Shown: positions 46,360-57,804, counted from the stretch's first letter. The stretch is DNA of 64,000 nucleotides from Thermomonas sp. (GCA_016720345.1 JADKKV010000001.1:481943-545942), one strand, 5' to 3'. Made by a program: numbers and translations. Notes: generated by a model not told the origin, from the letters alone.

Positions 46360-47630
46360 GCATCCGGCAGCACCCTCGCCCCACCCCGCCCCCGCCGGCG
46401 GCAGGCGGCATGCGCGCGGTCGACTGGGACGCGGTGCGCGCGGATTTCCCGTTGCTGGCGCGCCATGTCCATGGCAAGCCGCTGGTCTACCTGGATTCGG
46501 CCAATACCGGGCAGAAACCGGCGGCGGTGATCGAGGCCGTCGACGGCTTCTATCGCCGCCACAACGCCAATGTCAGCCGTGCGGTGCACGCGCTTGGCGC
46601 CGAGGCCACCGATGCCTACGAAGGCGCGCGCCGCAAGCTGGCCGGCTTCCTCAACGTGCGGCATGACGACCTGGTGCTGTGCAGCGGCACCACCTTCGCG
46701 ATCAACCTGGTCGCCTACGCGTGGGCGCTGCCGCGCCTGCAGCCGGGCGACGCGATCCTGCTGACGCGGATGGAGCACCACGCGAACATCGTGCCGTGGC
46801 AGCTGGTGGCGCAGCGCACCGGCGCCACCATCAAGGTCGCCGAACTGCGCGAAGACGGCAGCCTGGACCTCGACGCGCTGTTCGCGGCGATGACCGCGGA
46901 GGTGAAGCTGCTCGGCTTCACCCACGTCAGCAACGTGCTCGGCACCATCAACCCGGTGGCCGCGATCTGCCGGGAGGCGCGCAGGCGCGGCATCGTGACC
47001 GTGGTCGACGGCTCGCAGGCGGCGCCGCACATGGCGCTGGACCTGCCTGCGCTGGGTTGCGACTTCTACGCGATCACCGGCCACAAGATGTGCGGCCCCA
47101 CCGGTACCGGCGCGCTGTGGGCGCGGCGCGAGCACCTGCAGGCGATGCCGCCGTTCCTCGGCGGCGGCGAGATGATCAGGGAGGTGCGCTTCGAGGGCAC
47201 CGTGTACAACGATCCGCCGCACCGGTTCGAGGCCGGCACCCCCAACATCGCCGGCCACGTCGGCCTTGGCGCGGCGGTCGATTACCTGTCGGCGCTGGGC
47301 ATGCACAACGTCGCCGCGCGCGAGGCCGAATTGCTGGCGCATGCCACCGAAGAACTGCGCAAGCTCGACGGCCTGCGCATCATCGGCGAAGCAAGCGAGA
47401 AGGCGGCGGTCATCAGCTTCCTGGTGGATGGCGCGCACGCGCACGACCTCGCCACCCTGCTCGACCTGGAAGGCGTGGCGGTGCGCTCCGGCCACCATTG
47501 CGCACACCCGCTGATGCAGTCGTTCGGGGTTCCGGCGACCTGCCGCGCGTCATTCGCGTTCTACAACACGCACGCGGAAGTGGAGGCGTTCATCGCCGCG
47601 TTGCGCAAGGTTCGCGGGCTGCTGGCATGA
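46356..47630 (+). CDS. sufS: Cysteine desulfurase SufS
   Basis: A 424-residue PLP enzyme that takes sulfur from cysteine for cluster building. The PLP lysine is Lys244 in I-T-G-H-K-M-C-G-P, and the persulfide cysteine is Cys382 in S-G-H-H-C-A-H-P-L. Length fits type-II desulfurases. The first 20 residues are Pro-rich and unusual. No sufE lies in this window, so the sulfur acceptor is elsewhere. Overlaps sufD and the GNAT gene by 4 nt each. Confidence 0.95.
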   Translation: MSIRQHPRPTPPPPAAGGMRAVDWDAVRADFPLLARHVHGKPLVYLDSANTGQKPAAVIEAVDGFYRRHNANVSRAVHALGAEATDAYEGARRKLAGFLNVRHDDLVLCSGTTFAINLVAYAWALPRLQPGDAILLTRMEHHANIVPWQLVAQRTGATIKVAELREDGSLDLDALFAAMTAEVKLLGFTHVSNVLGTINPVAAICREARRRGIVTVVDGSQAAPHMALDLPALGCDFYAITGHKMCGPTGTGALWARREHLQAMPPFLGGGEMIREVRFEGTVYNDPPHRFEAGTPNIAGHVGLGAAVDYLSALGMHNVAAREAELLAHATEELRKLDGLRIIGEASEKAAVISFLVDGAHAHDLATLLDLEGVAVRSGHHCAHPLMQSFGVPATCRASFAFYNTHAEVEAFIAALRKVRGLLA

Positions 47631-48175
47631 GCGCGCTGGCCTATCGCGCCGCCACCGCGGCCGACATCGACGCCGTCGTCGCGCTGGTGGAATCGGCCTA
47701 CCGCGGCGACGCCAGCCGCCAGGGCTGGACCACCGAGGCGGACTTCCTCGACGGCCGCCGCACCGGCGCCGACGACGTGGCAGCCTGCATCGAACGCGAA
47801 CGCAGCCGCATCCTGCTCGCGGAGCGCGATGGCGTCATGCTCGCCTGCGCGCACGTGGCGGAAGGACAAACCGAACAAGAGCGGGGCGCCGGCTACTTCG
47901 GCATGTTCTCGGTCAGGCCCGGGCTGCAGGGCGGCGGCATCGGCAAGCAGGTGCTGGCCGAGGCCGAGCGCATCGCCCGCGAGGACTGGGGGCTGGCGGT
48001 CATGCGGATGACCGTGATCGACATCCGCGCGGAACTGATCGCCTTCTACGAACGCCGCGGCTACCACCGCACCGGCATCCGCAAACCGTTCCCCTACGGC
48101 GACGAGCGCTTCGGCCTGCCGCTGCGCGACGACCTGCGCTTCGAGGTGCTGGAAAAGGAACTGGCCGATGGGTGA
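47627..48175 (+). CDS. GNAT-family N-acetyltransferase in the suf operon
   Basis: A 182-residue acetyltransferase. The acetyl-CoA loop is at about 97-108 (R-P-G-L-Q-G-G-G-I-G-K-Q) followed by a helix and F-Y-E-R-R-G-Y near the C-terminus, the GNAT signature. Substrate unknown. It overlaps sufS by 4 nt and the Rieske gene by 8 nt. The tight coupling to suf suggests a role tied to cluster supply, but the family gives no proof. Confidence 0.85.
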   Translation: MSALAYRAATAADIDAVVALVESAYRGDASRQGWTTEADFLDGRRTGADDVAACIERERSRILLAERDGVMLACAHVAEGQTEQERGAGYFGMFSVRPGLQGGGIGKQVLAEAERIAREDWGLAVMRMTVIDIRAELIAFYERRGYHRTGIRKPFPYGDERFGLPLRDDLRFEVLEKELADG

Positions 48176-48491
48176 CTGGGTGTTCGTGTGCACCACCGCG
48201 CAACTGCTGCCCGGCGAGATGACCGTGGCCTGGGACGGCGATACCGCGATCGTGGTGTTCAACCACGACGGCAGCTTCCATGCCCTGGAAGACCGCTGCA
48301 GCCACGAGGATTACGAGCTGTCCACCGGCAGCTTCGACCCTGCCACCGGCTCGATCGAATGCGTCCTGCACGGGGCCCGCTTCGATGTCCACGACGGCCG
48401 CGCCCTGTGCGCGCCTGCCTACGAACCGGCGACCCCGTTCCCGGTGCGGGTCGACGAGGCGGGGATCTGGACCCGCGACGATCGAAAATGA
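48168..48491 (+). CDS. Rieske-type [2Fe-2S] ferredoxin
   Basis: A 107-residue Rieske protein with C-x-H at 44-46 and C-x2-H at 65-68, the full ligand set, so it should hold a [2Fe-2S] cluster. It resembles the ferredoxin components of dioxygenases, but no oxygenase gene is nearby. It may pass electrons to the SUF machinery or test cluster delivery. It ends right beside the Fur-controlled promoter of the next gene. Confidence 0.88.
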   Translation: MGDWVFVCTTAQLLPGEMTVAWDGDTAIVVFNHDGSFHALEDRCSHEDYELSTGSFDPATGSIECVLHGARFDVHDGRALCAPAYEPATPFPVRVDEAGIWTRDDRK

Positions 48492-48517
48492 TTCGCTTGC
48501 GCGAATAGTTTGCATTT

Positions 48518-48536
48518 GCGAATTGTTCTCATTAGC
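48518..48536 (+). promoter_or_regulatory. Fur box upstream of the siderophore receptor
   Basis: On the minus strand, 13 of 19 bases match the Fur consensus, including the TAAT and ATT cores. It lies 53 nt before the receptor ATG and overlaps likely -35/-10 sequence. AT-richness contrasts with its surroundings. It suggests iron repression of the receptor gene. Confidence 0.6.
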
Positions 48537-48589
48537 ATGGTTGATGAAGCGGCCAGCAAGTGCCGCGCCCCCTGCCCGATGAGACCCCG

Positions 48590-50746
48590 ATGCCTTTCCA
48601 GCCCGCTTCGCGCCGCGCGCGCCTGCTGTCGCGCTCGCCCCTCGCCCTTGCCCTGCTGACCCTGGTTGCGCCGCTGGCGCAGGCCGCCGGGACCGACCCC
48701 GCCACCGATCCGGCCGAACCGACCGACCTCGACAAGGTGCAGGTGGTCGGCCAGCGCTACCTGCCGGATTACGCCGCGCGCGCCACCCGCAGCGCCACCC
48801 GCACCGACACGCCCCTGCTCGACGTCCCCCAGGCCATCACCGTGGTCACCGACAAGCTGATCTCCGACCAGGCCATGACCAGCCTGTCCGATGCCTTCCG
48901 CTACATGCCGGGGATCGGCCTGGCGCAGGGCGAGGGCAACCGCGACACCCCGGTGCTGCGCGGCAACAGCTCGACCGCCGATTTCTTCGTCGACGGCATC
49001 CGCGACGACGTCCAGTACGTCCGCGACACCTACAACGTGGAGCGCATCGAGGCGCTGAAGGGGCCGAATGCGATGGTGTTCGGCCGCGGCGGCAGTGGCG
49101 GCGTGATCAACCGCGTCACCCGCCAGGCCGATGGCCAAAGCCACCGCGCAGGCAGCCTGCAGGTCGGTTCCGGCAACCGCCGCCGCGGTACCGTGGATGT
49201 CGGCGATGCCATCGGCGAAGGCTCGGCCGGCTTCCGCATCACCGCCATGTATGAAGACTCGGAAAGTTTCCGCGACGGCTACACGCTGGAGCGCCACGGC
49301 ATCAACCCGACCTTCGGCGTCGATCTCGGCGAACGCACCCGCCTGCAGCTGTCCTACGAGCGCTTCCACGACGAACGCGTGGCCGACCGCGGGGTTCCCT
49401 CGCTTTACGGACGCCCGGTCGAGACCGATCCCTCGACGTTCTTCGGCAATCCGGATGCCAGCCCGGTCGAGGCCACCGTGGATGCGCTCGACGCGGTGAT
49501 CGAGCACGCGTTCGCCGACAACCTGAGCCTGCGCAACCACCTGCGCTGGGCCGACTACGACAAGTTCTACCAGAACGTGTTCCCGGGCGCGGCCGACGCA
49601 GCCACCCAGACCGTGTCGATCTCCGCCTACAGCAACTCGACCACCCGCGAAAACCTGTTCAACCAGACCGACCTGGTGTGGGAAACCGCCACCGGCGGGA
49701 TTCGCCACACCGTGCTGGCAGGCGCCGAATTCGGCCGCCAGGTCACCGACAACCTCCGCATGACCGGCTACTTCGGGGCACCCGGCAGCACCACCACCAG
49801 CATCCGGGTGCCGCTGTCGTCGCCCACGACTTCGATCGTGCCGCTGTTCCGGCAGAGCGCGACGGACGCGGACAACCATGGCGTGGCGCGGGTGGCCGCG
49901 GTGTACCTGCAGGACCAGGTCGAATTCACCCCGCAGTGGCAGGCGATCATCGGCCTGCGCCATGACGATTTCCGGGTGGAACTGCGCAACAACCGCACCG
50001 GCGCCATCCTGCGCAGCGACGACGGCCTGCTGTCGCCCCGCGCCGGCCTGGTCTACAAGCCGGTCGAACGGGTGTCGCTGTACGCCAGCTACAGCATGGC
50101 CTACCAGCCGCGCGCCGGCGAGCAACTGGCATCGCTCAGCGCCAGCAACGCCGCGCTGGATCCGGAGACCTTCCGCAACCGCGAACTCGGTGCCAAGTGG
50201 GACATCCGCCCGGAGCTGCAGGCCAGCATCGCCGTGTACCGGCTGGACCGCGGCAACGTCGCGGTCACCGATCCCGCCGACGCCACCCGCATGATCCTGG
50301 TCGACGGCCAGACCACGGAGGGCGTGGAAATCGGCGTCGCCGGGCGCATCACCGAGAACTGGCAGCTGATGGGCGGCTACGCCTACCAGGACGGCGAGAT
50401 CACCACCACCCAGTCGGCCACCGCGGTCGCAGGCAACCGCCTGGCCCAGTTGCCGGAGCATTCCGCTTCGCTGTGGAACCGCTACGACTTCAACCAGGCG
50501 ATCGGGATCGGCCTCGGCATCATCCATCGCGGGTCGATCTTCGCCAACGTGGACAACACGGTCACGCTGCCGTCCTTCACCCGCTTCGACGCCGCGCTGT
50601 ACTGGACCCTCAACCCGGCCATGCAACTGCAGCTCAACGTGGAAAACCTGGGCAACAAGCGCTATTTCGCCAGCGCCCACAGCAACAACAACATCAGCCC
50701 GGGGACGCCGCGCAGCGCCTGGGTCAGCCTGAACTTCCACTTCTGA
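48590..50746 (+). CDS. TonB-dependent siderophore receptor
   Basis: A 718-residue outer-membrane receptor. A signal peptide ends near residue 33 (A-P-L-A-Q-A-A). K-V-Q-V-V-G at about 49-54 is the TonB-box region, the plug runs roughly 65-200 (LDVPQAITVVTDKLISDQ, then RDTPVLRGNSSTADFFVDG), and the barrel follows and ends in phenylalanine. The plug style is that of ferric-siderophore receptors (FhuE/FiuA-like). The ligand cannot be told from sequence. I chose ATG 48590; an in-frame ATG at 48560 lacks support. A PepSY-like gene follows by 14 nt. Confidence 0.9.
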   Translation: MPFQPASRRARLLSRSPLALALLTLVAPLAQAAGTDPATDPAEPTDLDKVQVVGQRYLPDYAARATRSATRTDTPLLDVPQAITVVTDKLISDQAMTSLSDAFRYMPGIGLAQGEGNRDTPVLRGNSSTADFFVDGIRDDVQYVRDTYNVERIEALKGPNAMVFGRGGSGGVINRVTRQADGQSHRAGSLQVGSGNRRRGTVDVGDAIGEGSAGFRITAMYEDSESFRDGYTLERHGINPTFGVDLGERTRLQLSYERFHDERVADRGVPSLYGRPVETDPSTFFGNPDASPVEATVDALDAVIEHAFADNLSLRNHLRWADYDKFYQNVFPGAADAATQTVSISAYSNSTTRENLFNQTDLVWETATGGIRHTVLAGAEFGRQVTDNLRMTGYFGAPGSTTTSIRVPLSSPTTSIVPLFRQSATDADNHGVARVAAVYLQDQVEFTPQWQAIIGLRHDDFRVELRNNRTGAILRSDDGLLSPRAGLVYKPVERVSLYASYSMAYQPRAGEQLASLSASNAALDPETFRNRELGAKWDIRPELQASIAVYRLDRGNVAVTDPADATRMILVDGQTTEGVEIGVAGRITENWQLMGGYAYQDGEITTTQSATAVAGNRLAQLPEHSASLWNRYDFNQAIGIGLGIIHRGSIFANVDNTVTLPSFTRFDAALYWTLNPAMQLQLNVENLGNKRYFASAHSNNNISPGTPRSAWVSLNFHF

Positions 50747-50760
50747 CCGCGACGGGCGAG

Positions 50761-51402
50761 ATGACCATGGACGCGAACAAGCCCGGCAGGCGCGGCCCGG
50801 CCGCCACCTACCGCTGGATCCGCCAGTTGCACCTGTGGGTCGGTGCCTGGGGCGCGCTCGCCGCGATCCTGTACGGCATCACCGGATTGGTGATGAACCA
50901 CCGCTTCGGTGATGGCGCGTGGCCGCAGGGCGACAGCATCGAGGCCGGCAGGAACGCGCTGGCGATCCCGGCGCAGGCACGCACCAGCCCGGAGCAGCTT
51001 TCGCTGTGGCTGCGCGACGCCCGGCAGCTGGATGCGCAGGTGATCCGCAAGGGCGGACCCGGCGGCCGTGGCGGCGATGCCCGGCAGCCCCCGAAATGGA
51101 ACCTCAGCGGCGGCACCGCCCGCAATGCGTGGTCGCTGGAGTACGCCCCGGGCAGCGAGACGGCCGAGTTGAAGCAAACCTCGCACACCACCCTTGCCGC
51201 ACTCAACCGCCTGCACAAGGGCGTCGGCGGTGGCGGCTGGTGGATCCTGCTGGCCGACAGCTTCGCCATCGGCATGCTCCTGCTCGGGCTGTCCGGGATC
51301 TGGATGTGGGCACGCGGGCGCAGCGCCCGCGAGATGCTCGCAAGCGTGATGGGACTGTCGACGCTCGCCTTCGTGGCGGTGGTCGGGCTGGCCCTGCTCT
51401 AG
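50761..51402 (+). CDS. PepSY-associated TM-helix membrane protein
   Basis: A 213-residue protein with membrane helices near 30-48, 163-182 and 193-213, and a polar periplasmic loop between the first and second. The opening YRWIRQLHLWVGAWGALAAILYGITG matches PepSY-associated TM proteins (split here), often found beside siderophore receptors and thought to aid ferric-siderophore reduction or transport. Its stop overlaps that of the convergent hutD-like gene in CTAG. A second ATG lies two codons downstream (50767). Confidence 0.78.
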   Translation: MTMDANKPGRRGPAATYRWIRQLHLWVGAWGALAAILYGITGLVMNHRFGDGAWPQGDSIEAGRNALAIPAQARTSPEQLSLWLRDARQLDAQVIRKGGPGGRGGDARQPPKWNLSGGTARNAWSLEYAPGSETAELKQTSHTTLAALNRLHKGVGGGGWWILLADSFAIGMLLLGLSGIWMWARGRSAREMLASVMGLSTLAFVAVVGLALL

Positions 51403-52019
51403 GCCGGATCCACGGGCCGGACCCGGACCAGCAGGACTTCGCCGCCGCCATCCAGCACATACCGCGTGCGCGCGTCCGCGGCGACCAGGATGGCGGTGTC
51501 ACCCATCTGCACGCCGCCCAAGCCGGACTCGTCGGCGAAGCGCGCCTGCCCCGCCAGCACGTGCACGGCCCAGGTTTCCGCGGGCTCCACGAACACCACC
51601 ATGCTGCCGACCAGCGGCCGGTGCCATAGCGCGGCATCGGCCAGGTCGCGCTTCCACATCAGGTTGAAGTCCCGGGTCGGGCCGTCGATCAGCTCGCCGA
51701 AGGCCGCGCGTTCGCCGGCGAAGCGCAGCTGGTCGTGCGGTGGCCGCAACGCATGCGACTCGCCATCGTCGAAGCGCAGGCGCAGGCCGTTGCCGCTGAG
51801 CAGCACAAGCACCCGTTCGACCCCGGGGAAAGCGGAGAACGGTGCGTCGGACTCGATCTCGGCGATCGACAACCGCCACGCCCAGTCATTGGTGTCGCGT
51901 TCCTCACCGTCATGGACCTTGAGGATTTCCGAGGTCCAGCCGGCATCGTTCTTCCAGCGCATGCGGCGGTAGCCGCCTGCACGCAGGACCTGCGACGACG
52001 GCGGCGATGGGGAACCCAT
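51399..52019 (-). CDS. HutD-family protein
   Basis: A 206-residue bicupin-like protein of the HutD/Ves family. The opening R-M-R-W-K-N-D-A-G-W-T-S-E-I and the strand pattern with FNLMWKRDL match. HutD limits histidine use in Pseudomonas; here no hut genes are nearby, so the role is unclear. It is soluble and has no signal peptide. Confidence 0.83.
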   Translation of the reverse strand: MGSPSPPSSQVLRAGGYRRMRWKNDAGWTSEILKVHDGEERDTNDWAWRLSIAEIESDAPFSAFPGVERVLVLLSGNGLRLRFDDGESHALRPPHDQLRFAGERAAFGELIDGPTRDFNLMWKRDLADAALWHRPLVGSMVVFVEPAETWAVHVLAGQARFADESGLGGVQMGDTAILVAADARTRYVLDGGGEVLLVRVRPVDPA

Positions 52020-52050
52020 CGCCGCAGTGTATCGCCACCACGTCCGCCGA

Positions 52051-52392
52051 TCAGCGGCGCGCGACCGTGGCCGGCATCGGCTTGGCGGCGACCTTGGTGC
52101 CCGCCTTCGCAGCCGGGCGGGCGGCGCCGAGGGCGATGCGGTCGCGGTTCTTCTCGACCGTCTTCAGGCCGATGCCCTTGACCAGGGCCAGCTGCTCGGC
52201 GCTGCGGAAGGCGCCGTTGGCCTTGCGGTAGGCCACGATCGACTCGGCCTTGGCGGGGCCGACGTTGACCAGCACGCGGTCGATGGTGGCGGCGTCGGCG
52301 GTGTTGATGTTGACGGTCTCGCCGGCGATGGCGGCGCCGGCCAGCGCCAGCGACAGGATCAGCGAGGAAAACAGGGTGGTCAGGGACTTCAT
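52051..52392 (-). CDS. ComEA-like helix-hairpin-helix DNA-binding protein
   Basis: A 113-residue exported protein. The first 23 residues are a signal peptide (A-A-I-A). Residues 26-90 carry two helix-hairpin-helix motifs (VNINTADAATIDRVL and LVKGIGLKTVEKN), as in ComEA, which binds incoming DNA in the periplasm during natural transformation. A basic Ala/Lys tail follows. ATG 52392 is the only start giving a signal peptide. Confidence 0.87.
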   Translation of the reverse strand: MKSLTTLFSSLILSLALAGAAIAGETVNINTADAATIDRVLVNVGPAKAESIVAYRKANGAFRSAEQLALVKGIGLKTVEKNRDRIALGAARPAAKAGTKVAAKPMPATVARR

Positions 52393-52547
52393 GGCGGGCT
52401 CCTCAGGGTGGTTTGGTTCCGCGACCGCGGGCTGCGATCCGGTGAGCACAGGTTGCCGATGGCGCCTGCCGGCCTGTATCGGCGAGCACCGCACGCGCAC
52501 GCCCGCCTTCGTCCTGCCGCCACGTAGGGGATTCCCGACCCGGGCGC

Positions 52548-52553
52548 TAGAAT
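52548..52553 (+). promoter_or_regulatory. -10 element of the M20 dipeptidase gene (TAGAAT)
   Basis: TAGAAT lies 29 nt before the chosen start at 52582. An in-frame ATG at 52552 overlaps this hexamer and would be within the promoter, which is why the later start is preferred. The 189-bp region also carries the comEA-like promoter, not resolved. Confidence 0.5.
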
Positions 52554-52581
52554 GACCGTCCAGCCACAGGGGGCCGTAACG

Positions 52582-54075
<1,494 letters not shown>

Positions 54076-54168
54076 CCCGGGTGGTGGCGATCGCCGCCGC
54101 CATCGTCCTGTTGTTCGGGTACGAGGCGATGCGCACGAGGAAGGCCTGATCCCGGCCACGCGGCATCC

Positions 54169-54193
54169 GACGCCCCGCCCCGTGCGGGGCGTC
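54169..54193. terminator. Hairpin after the dipeptidase gene
   Basis: GACGCCCCG (54169-54177) and CGGGGCGTC (54185-54193) form a perfect 9-bp stem with a 7-nt loop. It lies before cysJ and probably ends the dipeptidase transcript. No T-run follows. Confidence 0.55.
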
Positions 54194-54208
54194 GGCGTCG
54201 TGGGCCCT

Positions 54209-54262
54209 GCATAAGCGCATAACCAGCGCTCCTTTCCCGGTGCGCGCGCACCCGCCTAGCCT
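54209..54262 (+). promoter_or_regulatory. cysJIH upstream control region
   Basis: An 8-bp near-tandem repeat, GCATAAGC (54209-54216) and GCATAACC (54217-54224), lies 9 nt upstream of a weak -35 (TTCCCG, 54234-54239) and a -10-like TAGCCT (54257-54262), spacer 17 nt. A site just above the -35 fits an activator such as CysB, but this is inferred. cysJ starts at 54290. Confidence 0.4.
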
Positions 54263-54289
54263 GCATGCAGCCTCCTTGCCTGCATCGCC

Positions 54290-56101
54290 ATGTCGCCCGC
54301 CGCGCTCCCCCTGCCAAGCCCGCTTTCCAGCGAACACGGCGCCCTGCTGGCGCAGTTCGCCGCGCGCGCGGAGACAGCCTCGCTGCTGTGGGCATCGGGC
54401 TACCTGGCCGGACTTGCGCGTGCGCTCGATGCCCCGGCGCAACCGCAGGTCCCGGCGCACCCGGACGCCGGCGTGCGCACGACCGTGCTGTACGGCAGCC
54501 AGACCGGCAACGCGCGGCGCGCGGCGGAAGCGCTGCATGCGCGTCTTGAGGCCGCCGGCCTGCCCGCGCGCCTGCTGCGCGCCGATGCCTATCCACTACG
54601 CGAACTGAAGGACGAGCGGCTGCTGTACATCGCGATCAGCACCCAGGGCGACGGAGAACCGCCGGACGATGCGCTGGCCTTCGTGGAGTTCCTGTCCGGC
54701 AAGCGCGCACCGCGTTTGCCGCAGCTGAAGTTCGCGGTGCTGGCGCTGGGCGATTCGAGCTACCCGCAGTTCTGCGCCATCGGCCAGCGCCTCGACGCGC
54801 GCCTGTCCGAACTCGGCGCGGTGCGCGTTGCCGCGTGCGCCAATGCCGATCTCGATGTCGAGACCATCGCCGCGCCATGGACGGAGACGGTGGTCGGGCT
54901 TGCCCAGGAACTGCTCAAGCGCGCGCCACCGCAGGCGGCCGCGGCGCATGCCACCGTCGTCCCGCTGCGTCCGCACGCGGTGCCGCAGGCGCATGGCCGC
55001 GAGCGTCCGTTCGCCGCGGAAGTGCTGGCCAACCAGCGCATCACCGGCCGTGGCAGCGCGCGCGACATCCGCCACCTGGAACTGTCGCTGGAAGGCTCGG
55101 GCCTGGCCTACGAACCCGGCGACGCGCTGGGCGTGTGGCCGCGCAATCCACCGGTGCTGGTCGATGCCTTGCTGGCTGCACTCGACTTCGATGGCGATGC
55201 CGTGGTCGCGCACACCGGCACCGAACTGCCCTTGCGCGAATGGCTGTCGTCGAAGCGCGAGATCACCCGGCTGTCGCGCCCGTTCATCGCCCGCCACGCC
55301 GATCTGGCCGCGGACGATGCGCTCACCCGCCTGCTGTCGCCCGGCAACGCCGCGCAACTGGCCAGCCTGCTCGGCAGCCGCCAGCTGATCGACCTGCTGC
55401 AGGCGGCACCGGCACGGTGGTCCGCGGACGAGTTCGTCGCCGCCTTGCGCCCGTTGCAGCCGCGGCTGTACTCCATCGCGTCCAGCCGCAAGGCCGTGGG
55501 CGAGGAAGCACACCTCGCCGTCGCCCATGTCGAATACGACAACGGCGATGGCCTGCGCTGGGGCGCGGCCTCGCATTTCCTCGCCAGCCGCGGGGACGGC
55601 GACCGTGCCGAGGTCTTCATCGAAGCGAACGAGCGCTTCCGCCTGCCCGCCGATGGCGCGCGCGACATCGTGATGATCGGCCCCGGCACCGGCGTGGCGC
55701 CGTTCCGCGGCTTCGTGCAGGAGCGCCGCGAGACCGCCGCCAGCGGCCGCAACTGGCTGCTGTTCGGCAACTCGCATGCACGCAGCGAATTCCTGTACCA
55801 GACCGAATGGCAGCAGGCGTTGAAGGATGGCGCGTTGCACCGGCTGGACCTGGCCTTCTCGCGCGACCAGGCCGCGAAGATCTACGTGCAGCAGCGCCTG
55901 CGCGAACACGGCCGCGAGCTGTACGCGTGGCTGGAAAACGGCGCGCACGTGTATGTCTGCGGCGCGCTGGCGATGGGCAAGGACGTGCATGCCGCGCTGC
56001 TTGAGGTGGTCGCGCGCGAACGTGGCGTGGATGCCGACGCCGCCGCCGACTACGTCGCCGCGCTGCAGGCGCAGGGCCGCTACGCACGGGATGTCTATTG
56101 A
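54290..56101 (+). CDS. cysJ: NADPH-dependent sulfite reductase flavoprotein (CysJ)
   Basis: A 603-residue diflavin reductase that passes electrons from NADPH to CysI. The FMN-binding flavodoxin domain runs about 62-200 (L-Y-G-S-Q-T-G-N-A), the FAD region has R-L-Y-S-I-A-S-S, and the NADPH part includes [12 protein letters not shown] and Y-V-C-G-A. It ends R-D-V-Y, as in CysJ. It heads cysJIH, whose genes overlap by 4 nt. Confidence 0.95.
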   Translation: MSPAALPLPSPLSSEHGALLAQFAARAETASLLWASGYLAGLARALDAPAQPQVPAHPDAGVRTTVLYGSQTGNARRAAEALHARLEAAGLPARLLRADAYPLRELKDERLLYIAISTQGDGEPPDDALAFVEFLSGKRAPRLPQLKFAVLALGDSSYPQFCAIGQRLDARLSELGAVRVAACANADLDVETIAAPWTETVVGLAQELLKRAPPQAAAAHATVVPLRPHAVPQAHGRERPFAAEVLANQRITGRGSARDIRHLELSLEGSGLAYEPGDALGVWPRNPPVLVDALLAALDFDGDAVVAHTGTELPLREWLSSKREITRLSRPFIARHADLAADDALTRLLSPGNAAQLASLLGSRQLIDLLQAAPARWSADEFVAALRPLQPRLYSIASSRKAVGEEAHLAVAHVEYDNGDGLRWGAASHFLASRGDGDRAEVFIEANERFRLPADGARDIVMIGPGTGVAPFRGFVQERRETAASGRNWLLFGNSHARSEFLYQTEWQQALKDGALHRLDLAFSRDQAAKIYVQQRLREHGRELYAWLENGAHVYVCGALAMGKDVHAALLEVVARERGVDADAAADYVAALQAQGRYARDVY

Positions 56102-57804
56102 TGAGCGCGCACTCGGTCGAACACATCAAGCAGGACAGCGCGCGCCTGCGCGGCACCTTGCTGGAATCGCTGGCCAACCCGATCACCGGCGCACTGGCCG
56201 ACGGCGACCAGACCCTGATCAAGTACCACGGCAGCTACCAGCAGGACGACCGCGACATCCGCGAGGAGCGCCGCAGGCAGAAGCTGGAGCCCGACTACAG
56301 TTTCATGATCCGCACCCGCACTCCCGGCGGCGTGGTCACGCCGGCGCAGTGGCTGAAGCTGGACGCGATCGCGACCACCTACGCCGAGCGCGGCCTGCGC
56401 ATCACCACCCGCCAGGCCTTCCAGTTCCACGGCGTGATCAAGACCCGGCTGAAGCCGACCATGCAGGCGATCAACGCCGCGCTGATCGACACCCTGGCCG
56501 CCTGCGGCGACGTCAACCGCAATGTCGTGGTTGCCGCCAACCCGCTGCTGTCGCCGGTGCACGCCACGGTGCACGCGCAGGCCGCGGCCCTGAGCGAGCG
56601 CCTGCTGCCGAACACGCGCGCCTATTACGAGATCTGGCTGGACGAGGAGAAGGTCGCGGGCAGCGGCGAGGAAACCGAGCCGGTGTACGGCGAGACCTAC
56701 CTGCCGCGCAAGTTCAAGATCGCCTTCGCGATCCCGCCGACCAACGACGCCGACGTGTTCGCCAACGACCTTGGCCTCATCGCCATCATCGAAGGCGATG
56801 AAGTGGTCGGCTACAACGTCAGCGTTGGCGGCGGCATGGGCGCGACCCACGGCGATGCCGAGACCTATCCGCGCCTGGCCGACGTGATCGGCTTCATCGC
56901 GCCCGAGCAGTTGTTCGATGTCGCCCTCGCCGTCATCACCACGCAGCGCGACTTCGGCAACCGCGCGGTGCGCAAGCGCGCACGCCTGAAGTACACCATC
57001 GACGACCGCGGCATCGACTGGTTCAAGGACGAAGTGGAGCGGCGCGCCGGCTTTCCCCTTGGGCCGGCGCGGCCGTTCGCCTTCGACCACAACGGCGACC
57101 GCTTCGGCTGGCGCGAAGGCAGCGATGGCCACTGCCACCTGACCCTGCGGATTCCCGCCGGGCGCATCGTCGACAACGATGACGTCAAACACCTCTCGGG
57201 CCTGCGCGAAATCGCCAAGGTGCACGAAGGCGAATTCCGGATGACGCCGAACCAGAACCTGGTGATCGCCGGCGTGCCTGCGGGCCAACGCGAGCGCATC
57301 GATGCATTGGTGCGCGAGTACGCACTGGATGCGCATGTGGGCGCCAGCGGGCTGCGCCTCAATGCACTGGCCTGCGTGTCGCTGCCGACCTGCGGCCTGG
57401 CGATGGCCGAAGCCGAACGCTACCTGCCCGAGTTGCTCGACAAGGCGGAAACGCTGCTGGCGAGGCACGGCCTGTTCGACGCACCGATCCACCTGCGCAT
57501 CAGTGGCTGCCCGAACGGCTGCTCGCGGCCGTACCTGGGCGAGATCGCGCTGGTCGGCAAGGCGTCCGGCCGCTACAACCTGATGCTGGGCGCGGACCAT
57601 CGCGGCCAGCGCCTGAACGTGCTGCATCGCGAGAACATCGACGAGACCGCGATCCTCGCCGAACTCGACACGCTGTTCGCGCGTTATGCGAACGAGCGCG
57701 AATCGGCTGCGCAGCATTTCGGCGACTTCCTCGTCGCCGCCGGCATCGTCACTCCCCCGGTTCCAACGCCGAGACCCGGCATCGCCATCGAGGTGATCCC
57801 ATGA
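56098..57804 (+). CDS. cysI: Sulfite reductase hemoprotein subunit (CysI)
   Basis: A 568-residue enzyme that reduces sulfite to sulfide with six electrons. Siroheme and the [4Fe-4S] cluster are held by Cys426, Cys432, Cys471 and Cys475 (C-x5-C ... C-x3-C), all present. The N-terminal R-T-R-T-P-G-G and [10 protein letters not shown] sites for siroheme and sulfite are also seen. Coupled by ATGA to both neighbours. Confidence 0.96.
   Translation: MMSAHSVEHIKQDSARLRGTLLESLANPITGALADGDQTLIKYHGSYQQDDRDIREERRRQKLEPDYSFMIRTRTPGGVVTPAQWLKLDAIATTYAERGLRITTRQAFQFHGVIKTRLKPTMQAINAALIDTLAACGDVNRNVVVAANPLLSPVHATVHAQAAALSERLLPNTRAYYEIWLDEEKVAGSGEETEPVYGETYLPRKFKIAFAIPPTNDADVFANDLGLIAIIEGDEVVGYNVSVGGGMGATHGDAETYPRLADVIGFIAPEQLFDVALAVITTQRDFGNRAVRKRARLKYTIDDRGIDWFKDEVERRAGFPLGPARPFAFDHNGDRFGWREGSDGHCHLTLRIPAGRIVDNDDVKHLSGLREIAKVHEGEFRMTPNQNLVIAGVPAGQRERIDALVREYALDAHVGASGLRLNALACVSLPTCGLAMAEAERYLPELLDKAETLLARHGLFDAPIHLRISGCPNGCSRPYLGEIALVGKASGRYNLMLGADHRGQRLNVLHRENIDETAILAELDTLFARYANERESAAQHFGDFLVAAGIVTPPVPTPRPGIAIEVIP

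Noticed and set aside
54081-54149. 22-residue hydrophobic frame after the dipeptidase (VVAIAAAIVLLFGYEAMRTRKA, in parts)
   Set aside because: It could be a small membrane protein, but it starts with GTG, has no ribosome-binding site and is too short to support.
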